Source: JAAXKN01 sp050258815
Lineage (GTDB): Bacteria > Bacteroidota > Ignavibacteria > Ignavibacteriales > SURF-24
DNA length: 64,000 nt
Assembly (NCBI GenBank): GCA_050258815.1
Contig: JBLMZM010000142.1
Coordinates: forward strand, 1-64,000
Direction: 5' to 3'
The position numbers were made by a program, and so were the translations under genes. Below, one piece after another: positions 27,195 through 35,587 of the stretch. A model generated the notes under the pieces. That model searched no databases, was not told the origin of the DNA, and worked only from the letters and a program-made list of their open reading frames with translations. Each line of letters opens with the position of its first letter. Position 1 is the first letter of the stretch.

Positions 27195-27473
27195 AATTAC
27201 TCCCTTAATTAATTTTTATTTTCAATTCGCCGGGGATAAATCCGGCTTTACAGTAATATTCCAAGATGTAGGTGCGAAGTTATTTAATTGAAAAGAAAAA
27301 TCAAAGAAGAAAGAGAAATAAATTATTTCTCAGATCTTCACGGCTGTAACTGTTATGTTACGGAATCAGCTATTTATGAATCTCATAATGAAAGTTTCCG
27401 GTTATTATGATAGATCAAAAACAGTACTTAAAGCATCTTCAACTGCCGCCATTGCTCAGTTTAAGGAACTGTT

Positions 27474-27707
27474 TTACTCACCCTTAGAAGTATTGTCTTC
27501 GTTGCGTGAATTTTCATTGTCTTCAATTTCCCGTTCGATGAACTCTTCCAGTCCGCTGCCAGTCTTTTTCTCATCTTTCGGTTTAACACCTTTCCCATAC
27601 CCGGTTGTTTCATTTTCCCTTTCATTTTTCTTTGCATCCGGATTTGGCCTTCTGCCTCCCTGATCTTCGTCACCCGGATCATTCACATAATTATTATCTT
27701 TTTCCAT
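27474..27707 (-). CDS. Small acidic, probably disordered protein
   Basis: A hydrophilic 77-residue reading frame (from ATG 27707; a GTG at 27731 would add eight residues) with GGAA-rich sequence before the start. It is made almost only of Glu, Asp, Lys, Asn, Gly and Arg, contains G-Y-G-K-G-V-K-P-K-D-E-K-K, and has no hydrophobic core, so it is likely disordered. An AT-rich inverted repeat (TTCTTAA/TTAAGAA, 27736-27756) lies just upstream. No family is recognised. The opposite strand is also open here but gives an unnatural low-complexity product, so the leftward frame is preferred. Confidence 0.5.
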   Translation of the reverse strand: MEKDNNYVNDPGDEDQGGRRPNPDAKKNERENETTGYGKGVKPKDEKKTGSGLEEFIEREIEDNENSRNEDNTSKGE

Positions 27708-27807
27708 TTCCATTTCCTTTATATTAGTCACTCGTTTCTTAATGTAAACTTAAGAACCGGTTTCATTATTATTGATTGGGTTTATTAAATCACTCCCGGA
27801 ATTTCAT

Positions 27808-28386
27808 TTATTCCATTAAGTCAATCCTGGGAGAATTCAGCTTTTTAAAGTTCTTTACACCTTCCCTTACAATTTTTATCGCGTGTCTGGAACCATAGCG
27901 CCCTACCGGTTTGAATTCTTTTCCTTTTATTCTGTTATAAGTGATAAAGAAATACTCGATTTCATTGAGGATGTTTTTGTTCAGTTGCTGAAGATTATTA
28001 ATATCACTGTAACTATGGGACCTTGAAAACACAGCAATCAGTCTGTCATTACGCTCAACCTTATTCTTTGATTTTTGCTCAGCTTCAATCACTCCGATGA
28101 TCCTTGAGGGAACGAGGCAGCCTGTAAATACAGGCTGCTCCATCAGTATTAGAATATCCAGAGGATCCTGGTCACCTCCCACGGTCGAAGGAATAAAACC
28201 AAAATCAAACGGGAATACGGCCCCTGACTGCAGGATGCCGTCAAGTTTGAACAGATCAATTTCAGGTTCATATTTATATTTATTCCGGCTGTTCCTGGGA
28301 GTTTCAATAATTGCATTCAGGTCACCAGTTCCCTGATCAAAGGCAGGTAAATTCAATAATGATTTATTTTTTAGTAAGCCGGACAT
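27808..28386 (-). CDS. ppa: Soluble inorganic pyrophosphatase (family I, variant subgroup)
   Basis: Hydrolyses pyrophosphate in the cytoplasm. It is 192 aa. The core metal site D-Q-D-P-L-D-I-L keeps the three aspartates of the D-x-D-P-x-D signature; I-I-E-T-P and N-K-Y-K-Y-E align with the substrate-binding strands. Compared with the E. coli enzyme, both active-site Tyr of the F-Y-P-C-N-Y segment are Phe (F-P-F-D-F-G-F-I) and several Lys/Arg positions differ. From memory, this pattern with R-N-D-R-L-I-A-V and G-K-E-F-K-P belongs to a widespread bacterial subgroup, so activity is likely but not certain. Confidence 0.82.
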   Translation of the reverse strand: MSGLLKNKSLLNLPAFDQGTGDLNAIIETPRNSRNKYKYEPEIDLFKLDGILQSGAVFPFDFGFIPSTVGGDQDPLDILILMEQPVFTGCLVPSRIIGVIEAEQKSKNKVERNDRLIAVFSRSHSYSDINNLQQLNKNILNEIEYFFITYNRIKGKEFKPVGRYGSRHAIKIVREGVKNFKKLNSPRIDLME

Positions 28387-28649
28387 CCATACCTCTGGAT
28401 TGTTATTAAATCTTTTCTTTTATTGGTTTTATTTTCCGGAATCATGGGACTAACTTTACCATTATAGAACCAATAATTGGAATGAAAAACAATGCAATAC
28501 AGGATAGGCTGGCACGAATATAAATTCTTCCTGGGCTCCCGGATAAATAATGGATTTTTTTATCATGGGTCATGATTAAATAAGTCTTCATTCCTCAGGA
28601 GAAATCCTGGCCTTATTATCTTAAATTTTAATATAAAATAGGAAATACG

Positions 28650-29477
28650 ATGAAACACAAAAAGGAAACATTTGCGATCCTTGGGGGTGGCAATATTGGA
28701 ATGGCTATTGCGAATGGACTGCTCAATTCCGGGATTTCCTCTCCGGAGAAAATAACCATTACACGGAGAAAAAAAGATCAGACGGAAGCTTACAGAAAGA
28801 AAGGATTTGCAACAGGCGATAATCTTACGGCTGTCAGGAACTCAGATATAATTATTATTAGCGTTACTCCGCAACAGTTAAATGACCTGCTTAATGAAAT
28901 TAAAGGCGAAATAGATGAACAGAAACATATTATTATTTCAATTGTGTCCGGGGCAACTATACAGGAAATAAGAAATAAGCTGGATAATAAGTCTGTTCCG
29001 GTAATACGCGCAATGCCCAATACTGCAATTGCAATCGGCGAATCTATGACGTGTATTTGTACGGACGAAACCGGCAGAACCGGATTGGATCTTACGCAGG
29101 ACATATTCAACTCAGTCGGCAGAACACTTATTATTGATGAGTCACTTATGATTCCTGCAACTGCTTTATGTGCCTGCGGAATAGCATTTTTCTTAAGAGC
29201 AATCAGGGCTGCATCCCAGGGAGGAATTGAAATAGGGTTCCATGCAGAAGACGCCCTGCTCATGGCAGCACAAACGGCTAAAGGAGCAGCCTCACTGCTT
29301 GTAAATATGGGAAGTCATCCTGAAAGTGAAGTGGATAAAGTTACTACACCGCAGGGGTGTACTATATCGGGACTGAATCAGATGGAGCACCATGGTTTTA
29401 GTTCTGCTCTGATCAAAGGGATTACAACATCAGCAGAAAAAGCTGCAAAACTTTACTCAACCAATAAAAACGGATGA
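28650..29477 (+). CDS. proC: Pyrroline-5-carboxylate reductase
   Basis: Last step of proline synthesis, NAD(P)H-dependent. It is 275 aa. The N-terminal Rossmann motif is I-L-G-G-G-N-I-G-M-A-I-A. R-A-M-P-N-T-A (about 119-125) and the C-terminal T-T-P-Q-G-C-T-I-S-G-L block are family signatures (the usual motif reads T-S-P-G-G-T). It stands alone, with about 260 bases upstream shared divergently with the pyrophosphatase gene, and ends at a strong terminator. Confidence 0.95.
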   Translation: MKHKKETFAILGGGNIGMAIANGLLNSGISSPEKITITRRKKDQTEAYRKKGFATGDNLTAVRNSDIIIISVTPQQLNDLLNEIKGEIDEQKHIIISIVSGATIQEIRNKLDNKSVPVIRAMPNTAIAIGESMTCICTDETGRTGLDLTQDIFNSVGRTLIIDESLMIPATALCACGIAFFLRAIRAASQGGIEIGFHAEDALLMAAQTAKGAASLLVNMGSHPESEVDKVTTPQGCTISGLNQMEHHGFSSALIKGITTSAEKAAKLYSTNKNG

Positions 29478-29502
29478 CTGGACCTATAATCTTCTGACTT
29501 TG

Positions 29503-29546
29503 AAAAACGTCTTTCTCCTAATTACAGGATACAGAAAGACGTTTTT
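29503..29546. terminator. Strong bidirectional terminator between proC and the HAD gene
   Basis: A 14-bp perfect inverted repeat (AAAAACGTCTTTCT/AGAAAGACGTTTTT) with a 16-base loop separates the convergent proC and the leftward seven-gene operon. T-runs are present in both directions, so it can end both units. Confidence 0.85.
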
Positions 29547-29574
29547 ATTTTATCAATTATATCTGCCATCACTT

Positions 29575-30306
29575 TCACGAACCACTCGCTAACTTCTTAT
29601 TCTCAATTATCTTAAGAACTTCAGTTAAACCAGCAAGGCAAGTGATTGAATAGTCAGCCATAGTCTCATCCCACATGCTGGCCACACGTTTCCCCTTATG
29701 CCAAACCGTTGTAAAACCCAACTTCTTTGCCGGAACAATATCCTTCTCATATGAATCACCAATCAGCACGGAATTCTGAGACTCTACCGATAGATTCTCA
29801 AGGACAGACTGGAATATTTTCTCATTCGGTTTTCTGAATCCTATGACCTCAGAATCAATCACAGCAGAGAAGTATTGGATAATATTTAATTCAGCTAATA
29901 TGGTATCAAGGTTACCATAGAAATTGGAAATAATTCCAAGCATATATATATCAGATAACTTCTCTAATAATCCTTTTTGTCTATAGATGCAGGATCTGGT
30001 TTCCTCATAGGATAGCTGTATTATTTTTTCCGCTGTTTCACCTAACCTCTTATATATTTCATTCTTATCCCCTCCAGTTAAATATTCTACCTGATACGAT
30101 ACCTGTTTTCGCAATGTTTCTAACAGGTTATCGTTTTTTTGCAATGAGCCCTGCATTTTTTTTTCCGAAAAAGCAAAAGCATTCATGAATACGTTTTCCG
30201 GTATTTCAACACCCGAAGCCTTATAGATTTCCAGAAACTTCCTGCACCAGTGTATTCCATCAGTGTCCAGTGTACCCCCATAATCAAATACAATTGCTTT
30301 TATCAT
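29575..30306 (-). CDS. HAD-superfamily hydrolase-like protein
   Basis: Last gene of the seven-gene cluster; 243 aa of the HAD subfamily I type. Motif I is F-D-Y-G-G-T-L-D: the nucleophile Asp8 is present, but the usual second Asp (general acid/base) is Gly10. Motif II (I-I-S-N-F), the Lys in G-F-R-K-P-N and motif IV (I-G-D-S-Y-E-K-D) are intact. The Asp-to-Gly change occurs in other HAD families and may mean slow phosphatase or another reaction. The ATG start overlaps the flippase-like stop (ATGA). A phosphate-removal step on a polyol or sugar phosphate is inferred from context. Confidence 0.8.
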   Translation of the reverse strand: MIKAIVFDYGGTLDTDGIHWCRKFLEIYKASGVEIPENVFMNAFAFSEKKMQGSLQKNDNLLETLRKQVSYQVEYLTGGDKNEIYKRLGETAEKIIQLSYEETRSCIYRQKGLLEKLSDIYMLGIISNFYGNLDTILAELNIIQYFSAVIDSEVIGFRKPNEKIFQSVLENLSVESQNSVLIGDSYEKDIVPAKKLGFTTVWHKGKRVASMWDETMADYSITCLAGLTEVLKIIENKKLASGS

Positions 30307-31325
30307 TTTGCCTGCTCAAAGTTATTTCTAATTAAAACCTCTTCTTTCATTAAATATCTTTTATTAATCTGGATAAAAAGCAGTCCAATAAATATCCAGA
30401 ATAGCTCCCGTATTCTATTGACCAGTGCAATATAGATTCCAACTGAGGCATCCGGGATGAACGTCTTGAGAGCAAGATAGAGACTCCCCTCCCTGGTCCC
30501 TAATTCCATGGGCATAAAAAATAAAATATTAAGGAAAAGAGATGAGGCTCCATGGATATATAATGCCTGGAGTATAGAAATATCCGTTCCTATTGACCGG
30601 AAGATAAAATAAAATTCAAATGCTGCAAGAATACGGGCGAGAAATTCACAGCCAAGTACAACATAAAACAACTTCTTTCTATTCAGATACAGGTCCTTTA
30701 TCTGCTCGTCGATTTCAGTAATGCTGTTTCTGTTCTTTTCAAGTTTTCTGTTGATAAACTTCAGAAACTTCAACCGGAGGAATATTCTTGTCAGTGATTC
30801 ATAAATACCAAGTTTATGACGCGAAAATACGAACAGTACCATCGAGAATATCACAATGAACAATACTATCAGGATTACTACTAATCGGGAGTTTAGGGGT
30901 ATAATAAAGAAAGTAACCGGTATAATTGCCAGCCAGAATAACAGATGAGAAATAATATGAAGCATTCTGTATAAAGTTACTGAAGAAACTGATTTACTCA
31001 ATCCAGTATAGAATTTAAGGGAATAGATTCTGTATGGCTCACCGCCGAGATTTATAAATGGGGTGATATAGTTTATTGCAAATCCGCCAAGACTTATCCC
31101 AAATATTTTCCAAAAAGCAACCTTCTTCCTGTATTCCCCCAGAATGATATACCATCCGGCTGAATTTAGTAAGTATACTACTCCCCAGATTCCGATAACA
31201 GGAAGGAACCACCATCCTGTTTTCTCAATGTTAACAATGATTTTATCCAGGCCGAAATCCCATATCAAATAGGCAAAAACGGCTATACCGATAAGGTATA
31301 AAACGGGGAAAAACTTCTTCCTCAT
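30303..31325 (-). CDS. UPF0104/LPG-synthase-type integral membrane protein (possible flippase)
   Basis: A 340-aa membrane protein with about eight helices, matching the UPF0104 (lysylphosphatidylglycerol synthase transmembrane) family. The typical motifs are I-N-L-G-G-E-P-Y-R (about 91-99) and M-P-M-E-L-G-T-R-E-G (about 274-283). There is no MprF catalytic domain. Family members move or act on lipids across the inner membrane. Encoded beside a CDP-alcohol phosphotransferase, it is a good candidate to flip the lipid made by this cluster. The start overlaps the preceding stop as ATGA. Confidence 0.85.
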   Translation of the reverse strand: MRKKFFPVLYLIGIAVFAYLIWDFGLDKIIVNIEKTGWWFLPVIGIWGVVYLLNSAGWYIILGEYRKKVAFWKIFGISLGGFAINYITPFINLGGEPYRIYSLKFYTGLSKSVSSVTLYRMLHIISHLLFWLAIIPVTFFIIPLNSRLVVILIVLFIVIFSMVLFVFSRHKLGIYESLTRIFLRLKFLKFINRKLEKNRNSITEIDEQIKDLYLNRKKLFYVVLGCEFLARILAAFEFYFIFRSIGTDISILQALYIHGASSLFLNILFFMPMELGTREGSLYLALKTFIPDASVGIYIALVNRIRELFWIFIGLLFIQINKRYLMKEEVLIRNNFEQAK

Positions 31326-32335
31326 TGGATATTGATTGTATGATTTAACTCAGCCGATTTATAGCAGGCGGATAGCAGTTTAACACTTTCCAGAGCTTCA
31401 TTCAGAAAGCCCAAATCACCGGATCCCTTGTTGATCCTGCACATAAATTCCTCAATCAAAGAAACATATAGTAAAATATAGTTTCTCTTATCCGAAGCAT
31501 CCGGTACAGGGATGATAGTTCTGTCTTCACCATTATACTTCAGCAGTTCAGATCCGTTATAAACCAGGCTGCTATGTTTATTAAGAAGATATGCGCTGTT
31601 GAATCTTCTGTTTGAACTCCATGTCAGGTTGATCTCTGCCGTACCCTTTTCAGACTTCAGCACAACAATGGCAGTATCTTCAACCTGATATTCAGTATGT
31701 GCAATCTTAAACGTCCTGGCTGTTACCTGCAAAGGCTGGCCGAGCATCCATAAAGAAAGGTATAAATAATGCACTCCTGTGTCGGAAAGAATTCCGCCAC
31801 CGCTGATTTCAGGTTTTGTCCTCCAGGGATTCTTCAGTACAGAGAGCCCGTTATCCGCTTCGGTTCTGAAAACATTAAATTGGAGTAAATTCTTTTCATT
31901 CTCACCAGTATTTTCTATTGCGGACTTAAATTCACTCCAAATTGGGGAATATTTATATTGGTGCACTGGCATGAATACTTTTGTGGAAGAAGATAAACCC
32001 GCATAGATTTCATCTGCCTCAGAAGAATTTTTTACGAAAGGTTTCTCACACATTATATGCAAACCCTGCCTGAGTCCGGCCATAATTAGCCGAGCATGGC
32101 TTTCCGGTGGAGAACAGATGTCAATAAAATCTATTGCCTCATTACTTAACAGTTCTTCAATTGTCTTGTAATATCTAAGACCGGGGTATTTTTGAATTGC
32201 CAGAGCAACGCTCTCGGCATTTGTATCCACAGCTGCAATAATTTCTGCGTCCTGGTTGATTTTTCCATTCTGAAATGCAGGTAAATGGCACTCCTGTGCA
32301 ATCTTACCGATCCCGATTATAGCACCTTTTAACAT
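31322..32335 (-). CDS. Gfo/Idh/MocA-family oxidoreductase
   Basis: NAD(P)-dependent sugar or polyol dehydrogenase-like protein, 337 aa. The N-terminal Rossmann motif is G-I-G-K-I-A and the catalytic-region motif is C-E-K-P-F (Lys about 97), followed by H-Q-Y-K-Y-S and G-G-G-I-L-S-D-T-G-V-H. Relatives oxidise or reduce ring hydroxyls of sugars and of inositol. It starts 1 base after the CDP-alcohol transferase stop, with GAGGTG as ribosome-binding site. Together with the aminotransferase it could turn a hydroxyl into an amine through a keto form; the real substrate is unknown. Confidence 0.88.
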   Translation of the reverse strand: MLKGAIIGIGKIAQECHLPAFQNGKINQDAEIIAAVDTNAESVALAIQKYPGLRYYKTIEELLSNEAIDFIDICSPPESHARLIMAGLRQGLHIMCEKPFVKNSSEADEIYAGLSSSTKVFMPVHQYKYSPIWSEFKSAIENTGENEKNLLQFNVFRTEADNGLSVLKNPWRTKPEISGGGILSDTGVHYLYLSLWMLGQPLQVTARTFKIAHTEYQVEDTAIVVLKSEKGTAEINLTWSSNRRFNSAYLLNKHSSLVYNGSELLKYNGEDRTIIPVPDASDKRNYILLYVSLIEEFMCRINKGSGDLGFLNEALESVKLLSACYKSAELNHTINIQ

Positions 32336-32336
32336 G

Positions 32337-33263
32337 CTATTTCACCTCATTTACCGGTTCTGATTTTTTTTTAATTACCTGGCTTAGCAGCATTTTGTTT
32401 ATTTTCTCCTGTTTGATAATGACAAATACCAGAAGAAAATTAAGTACAGTCAGCTCAAACCAAAAGTAGAAGTATGGTTTATCAATGAGAAGTACAATAA
32501 ATAAAAATATCATCCTCGTATTGGTGGTCAAAATATTATAATACTTCAACAATGGTTTATTAAGTCCCCTGTATCTGTTTTTGAAAGAATCGGGAATATT
32601 TTCACCATAGATCGCGGTAGTCTCCCTGAGGAGTTTTTGAAAATTTTCTGATAAAGATTCCTGCTGCCTTGTATAGTTAATGTACAGAGCAGTAAGGCAC
32701 TTACTGGCAAAGTCATTTTTCCAGCTAAGACTTTTGAATTTTTTAATCAGCTCTCCGGATTTACCTATTTCCCCTTTCTTTACGGAAATAACGAAATGCA
32801 GATATCCGTTTCTGTAATAGTCGGCCATTGCACTTTGGTAGGAATGGCAAATTCCGGAAACTACAGCAACAACAGGGATCCAGATGGGTCCTCCAGACAT
32901 TATTATTCTCAGGCAAAGGTGAGTATATATGCTTAAAAACACCAGATTACTTGCAAATCCGTCGAAGATTCTTCCATTTTTTGATTTAAAGTTAGTAAGC
33001 CTGGCAAGCTGCCCATCCGCACTATCCAAAGTTTCCGAGATAATTAATAGCAAAATCCCGTATAGGGTAATGCTTATATTGTTGTAAAAAAACAGATGAC
33101 CTGCAGCAATACCAATGATCATTCCTGCCAAAGTAATAGCATTCGGCTTAATTCCAAACCGCTGTGATACTTTAGCAATCAGAAAACCAAAAGGCCTATA
33201 AAAGTATATATCCAGGAACTCTTCAACGTCACGCGCTTTATATGTTAATTCTACCTGCAACAT
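32337..33263 (-). CDS. CDP-alcohol phosphatidyltransferase-family membrane protein, altered active site
   Basis: 308 aa with about six helices. The family joins a CDP-activated alcohol to a second alcohol, as in phosphatidylinositol or di-inositol-phosphate synthesis. The active-site motif runs from residue 80: Asp80, Asp83-Gly84, Ala87-Arg88, Gly97, Asp101, with correct spacing. However, the position of the fourth, catalytic-base Asp (four after Asp101) is Ser105, codon AGT. A cytosolic insert of about 60 residues (150-210) is unusual. The start overlaps the aminotransferase end by 26 bases. Activity is therefore uncertain, though the fold is clear. Confidence 0.87.
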   Translation of the reverse strand: MLQVELTYKARDVEEFLDIYFYRPFGFLIAKVSQRFGIKPNAITLAGMIIGIAAGHLFFYNNISITLYGILLLIISETLDSADGQLARLTNFKSKNGRIFDGFASNLVFLSIYTHLCLRIIMSGGPIWIPVVAVVSGICHSYQSAMADYYRNGYLHFVISVKKGEIGKSGELIKKFKSLSWKNDFASKCLTALYINYTRQQESLSENFQKLLRETTAIYGENIPDSFKNRYRGLNKPLLKYYNILTTNTRMIFLFIVLLIDKPYFYFWFELTVLNFLLVFVIIKQEKINKMLLSQVIKKKSEPVNEVK

Positions 33264-34596
33264 CTTTAAAGGCTTCCTCCATTATTTCTATTCCTTCCTC
33301 AGCAATTTCCTCAGTAATAATCAAAGGTGGGTTTATCCTGATATCAGGATTATATCCCATGATTATTAATCCTCTTTTCAGGCACTCCTGAAATATCATT
33401 TGAGTATATTTCTTGTCAAGTTTTTCTTCCGGATTATTTATATCAACCAGTTCCATTCCAATCATCAAACCTTTACCTCTTACATCACCGACAAATGGAA
33501 ATTTCTCCTTAAATGTCATTAATCTGTCGAGCATAAATGAACCTACCCTTGCCGAATTTTCCACCAGTCCATCTTCCTGAATTATCATGATAGTTGAGTA
33601 GGCAGCCGTTGAAGCAAGTGGATTGCCTCCATAGCTCGAAGAACTTCCACTTGGATTTGCAAACGGTTTTGAGAAGATAATCTCGTCGCGCGACATTAAA
33701 CCGGTCATCGGAAATCCGCCGCCAAATCCTTTCCCGATTGTAATTATATCGGGAACAATATTGTCATGCTGACAGCCAAACATTTTGCCGGTTCGGCCAA
33801 ACCCGGTAATCATTTCATCGGCAATAAGCAGTGCGCCGATCTCATCGGCAAGTTTCCTTAACTCTACAAGAAAGCCCTCAGGCGGAATTACGTTGCCAGC
33901 GGTACCCTGTATCGGCTCTACGACAATAGCAGCTATGCTGTTTGTAGTTTCATATTTTATCTTCTGTTTAATAAAATCCACGCACTTAAAGGCACAATCC
34001 TGTATATTCATACCAAAAGGACAATGCCGGCAATTTGCATATGGGGTAAGATATCTTCCAAAAGGAAGCGGGCCCATATCATATTTAAACGTATCACCCA
34101 GCAATCCAAGTACCCCTTGTGTTTTGCCGTGGAATCCGCCCCAAAAACCAATAAATTCTGTCTTCCCGGTGTATGACTTTGCCAACCTGAGTGCTGCTTC
34201 AACTGCTTCAGCTCCGCTGCTGTAATATTGTGTTCTCTTAAGATCACCAACAGCAATAGTTGACAACAGGCGGGATAACTCAGCTCTGTGCCTTGAGGTG
34301 AAGCTGCCAACATGAATCTTTGAAACCTGCTCCTGCATCATTTTGACGTACTTTGGATGGTTATAGCCGAGGCTTGCAACTCCAACACCGGCAAAAAAAT
34401 CGATATATTTGTTTCCGTCAACATCTTCAATCACACATCCCTCCCCCTTTTCAACAGCGATTTTCGATGATGAGGCAATGGTTTGTATACCGGGGGAAAT
34501 ATACTTCTGTTCAAATTCAAAAAGTTCTTTAGATTTCGGTCCAGGCACGGACGTCTTTATATTTGCATATTTGGGTTTAGAATCTGCCGTTAACAA
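33238..34596 (-). CDS. Class III PLP-dependent aminotransferase
   Basis: 452 aa, of the ornithine/GABA/omega-amino acid aminotransferase fold. It has Y-S-S-G-A-E-A-V-E-A-A (phosphate loop), the D-E-M-I-T-G-F-G-R-T-G strand with the PLP Asp, and the PLP lysine in I-G-K-G-F-G-G-G-F-P. An insert with C-R-H-C-P-F-G and a following C-x3-C (near residues 189-205) looks like a metal site and is shared with some archaeal-type members. The TTG start at 34596 has GGGGAGGG at the right distance and overlaps the ATP-grasp gene by 20 bases. The substrate is inferred to be a keto-polyol or keto-sugar, not proven. Confidence 0.9.
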   Translation of the reverse strand: MLTADSKPKYANIKTSVPGPKSKELFEFEQKYISPGIQTIASSSKIAVEKGEGCVIEDVDGNKYIDFFAGVGVASLGYNHPKYVKMMQEQVSKIHVGSFTSRHRAELSRLLSTIAVGDLKRTQYYSSGAEAVEAALRLAKSYTGKTEFIGFWGGFHGKTQGVLGLLGDTFKYDMGPLPFGRYLTPYANCRHCPFGMNIQDCAFKCVDFIKQKIKYETTNSIAAIVVEPIQGTAGNVIPPEGFLVELRKLADEIGALLIADEMITGFGRTGKMFGCQHDNIVPDIITIGKGFGGGFPMTGLMSRDEIIFSKPFANPSGSSSSYGGNPLASTAAYSTIMIIQEDGLVENSARVGSFMLDRLMTFKEKFPFVGDVRGKGLMIGMELVDINNPEEKLDKKYTQMIFQECLKRGLIIMGYNPDIRINPPLIITEEIAEEGIEIMEEAFKDVAGRINI

Positions 34597-35410
34597 AGTC
34601 CCTCCCCTTTTTTAAGAGTAATTTTGAAATATAGTAGCTGGCCTTGTCCCTAATGGGGGCAAAGCTGGGCCAGTCGTTAATATCAATTACTGTTATAGAT
34701 CCATCAGGAGAAATTATAGCATCTCCACCATAGACATACAACCCAAGGATTTCTGCCGAAGCAGTAGCGATATCCCGGAGCCTGTTTTCATCAAATTTCA
34801 CCTGAAAAGGATTCTCCAGATAATACCAATAGAAAAACTCAGTTTCACGAACAGCATAAAATTTTACAGTATCTCCTGTAATATGCTCCTGCAGAACAAC
34901 TCTTTTAATATCCCGGTCATTAAACTGTTTAAGGGTATTACTAATAGTTTCCTTATCTGCAGGTATGGATATTACATCCTCTTTTCTAACCGCATGGACA
35001 TCACTTCTTTTAACCCAAAGCTTTTCGGATGTAAAAGCATTAATCTGTCCATTTATAGCAATTTCAGTTGAAGCCAGCAGACTTTTGGGCACAGGGATTC
35101 CCCCTTGCGGCAAAAGATCCAGCATATTAGATCTGTAGCATGAAAACACGCTTTGAGGTGAGTTGATAATTATTGAATGGCGTTCTGATATTTTGAATAG
35201 TTCCTGAATTCCTTTCGGACCCTGAACCATTGAAAAGATTACATTTTCGTCGATTGTATCTGCATTAATTCCATCCTCATCATAAAGAGCTACCGTAAAT
35301 CCAAGTTTCCTCAGATTCTCAGCAGTACAGTTTATTATGAGCAGATCATTTACTTCATGATTGGGAGAAAATTCCGTTTTTCGCCGGATGCCTGCAAATT
35401 TTAACTTCAT
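34577..35410 (-). CDS. ATP-grasp protein (kinase or ligase)
   Basis: 277 aa. The N-terminal part is an alpha/beta domain, then ATP-grasp lobes: Q-E-H-I-T-G-D-T-V-K-F-Y (about 170-180), and the metal/ATP site G-G-D-A-I-I-S-P-D-G with V-I-D-I-N-D-W-P-S-F (about 238-247). The V-I-D-I-N-x-x-P-x-(F/Y) ending recalls inositol-trisphosphate 5/6-kinases and RimK-like enzymes. It could phosphorylate a polyol, or ligate an amino acid to an amine. It overlaps the aminotransferase start and lies 177 bases after the nucleotidyltransferase gene. Exact reaction unknown. Confidence 0.8.
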   Translation of the reverse strand: MKLKFAGIRRKTEFSPNHEVNDLLIINCTAENLRKLGFTVALYDEDGINADTIDENVIFSMVQGPKGIQELFKISERHSIIINSPQSVFSCYRSNMLDLLPQGGIPVPKSLLASTEIAINGQINAFTSEKLWVKRSDVHAVRKEDVISIPADKETISNTLKQFNDRDIKRVVLQEHITGDTVKFYAVRETEFFYWYYLENPFQVKFDENRLRDIATASAEILGLYVYGGDAIISPDGSITVIDINDWPSFAPIRDKASYYISKLLLKKGRDFVNGRF

Positions 35411-35587
35411 ATCCTGGCTCCATCATAATTCTTAATGAGATGTCATTCAAAAAGGTAATCAAATTCACTGCATTATAAATTATATAGCTATTTTTTTCTT
35501 ATTATTCAATATAAAGGGGAAATATTTTGAATTTTAACGATTCCGATACCTGAGAATATTGAACACCGGTGCTCCTGATCATAGAAT

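Noticed and set aside
27355..27663. Rightward reading frame opposite the small acidic gene
   Set aside because: Its product is Ser/Pro/Phe-rich low-complexity sequence with no ribosome-binding site, a mirror of the charged leftward frame.
27808..28386. Inorganic pyrophosphatase as a novel or dead enzyme
   Set aside because: Several E. coli active-site residues differ, but the D-x-D-P-x-D core is kept and, from memory, the same changes run through a widespread bacterial subgroup. Reported as an ordinary pyrophosphatase.
28594..28607. CAGGA-GAAA-TCCTG mini-hairpin upstream of proC
   Set aside because: The stem is only five base pairs, 40 bases before the start codon, with no known leader-RNA features around it.
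33238..34596. Cys-rich insert in the class III aminotransferase as a new metal site
   Set aside because: The C-x2-C-P-F-G ... C-x3-C pattern is known in several archaeal-type class III aminotransferases, so it is a subfamily trait.
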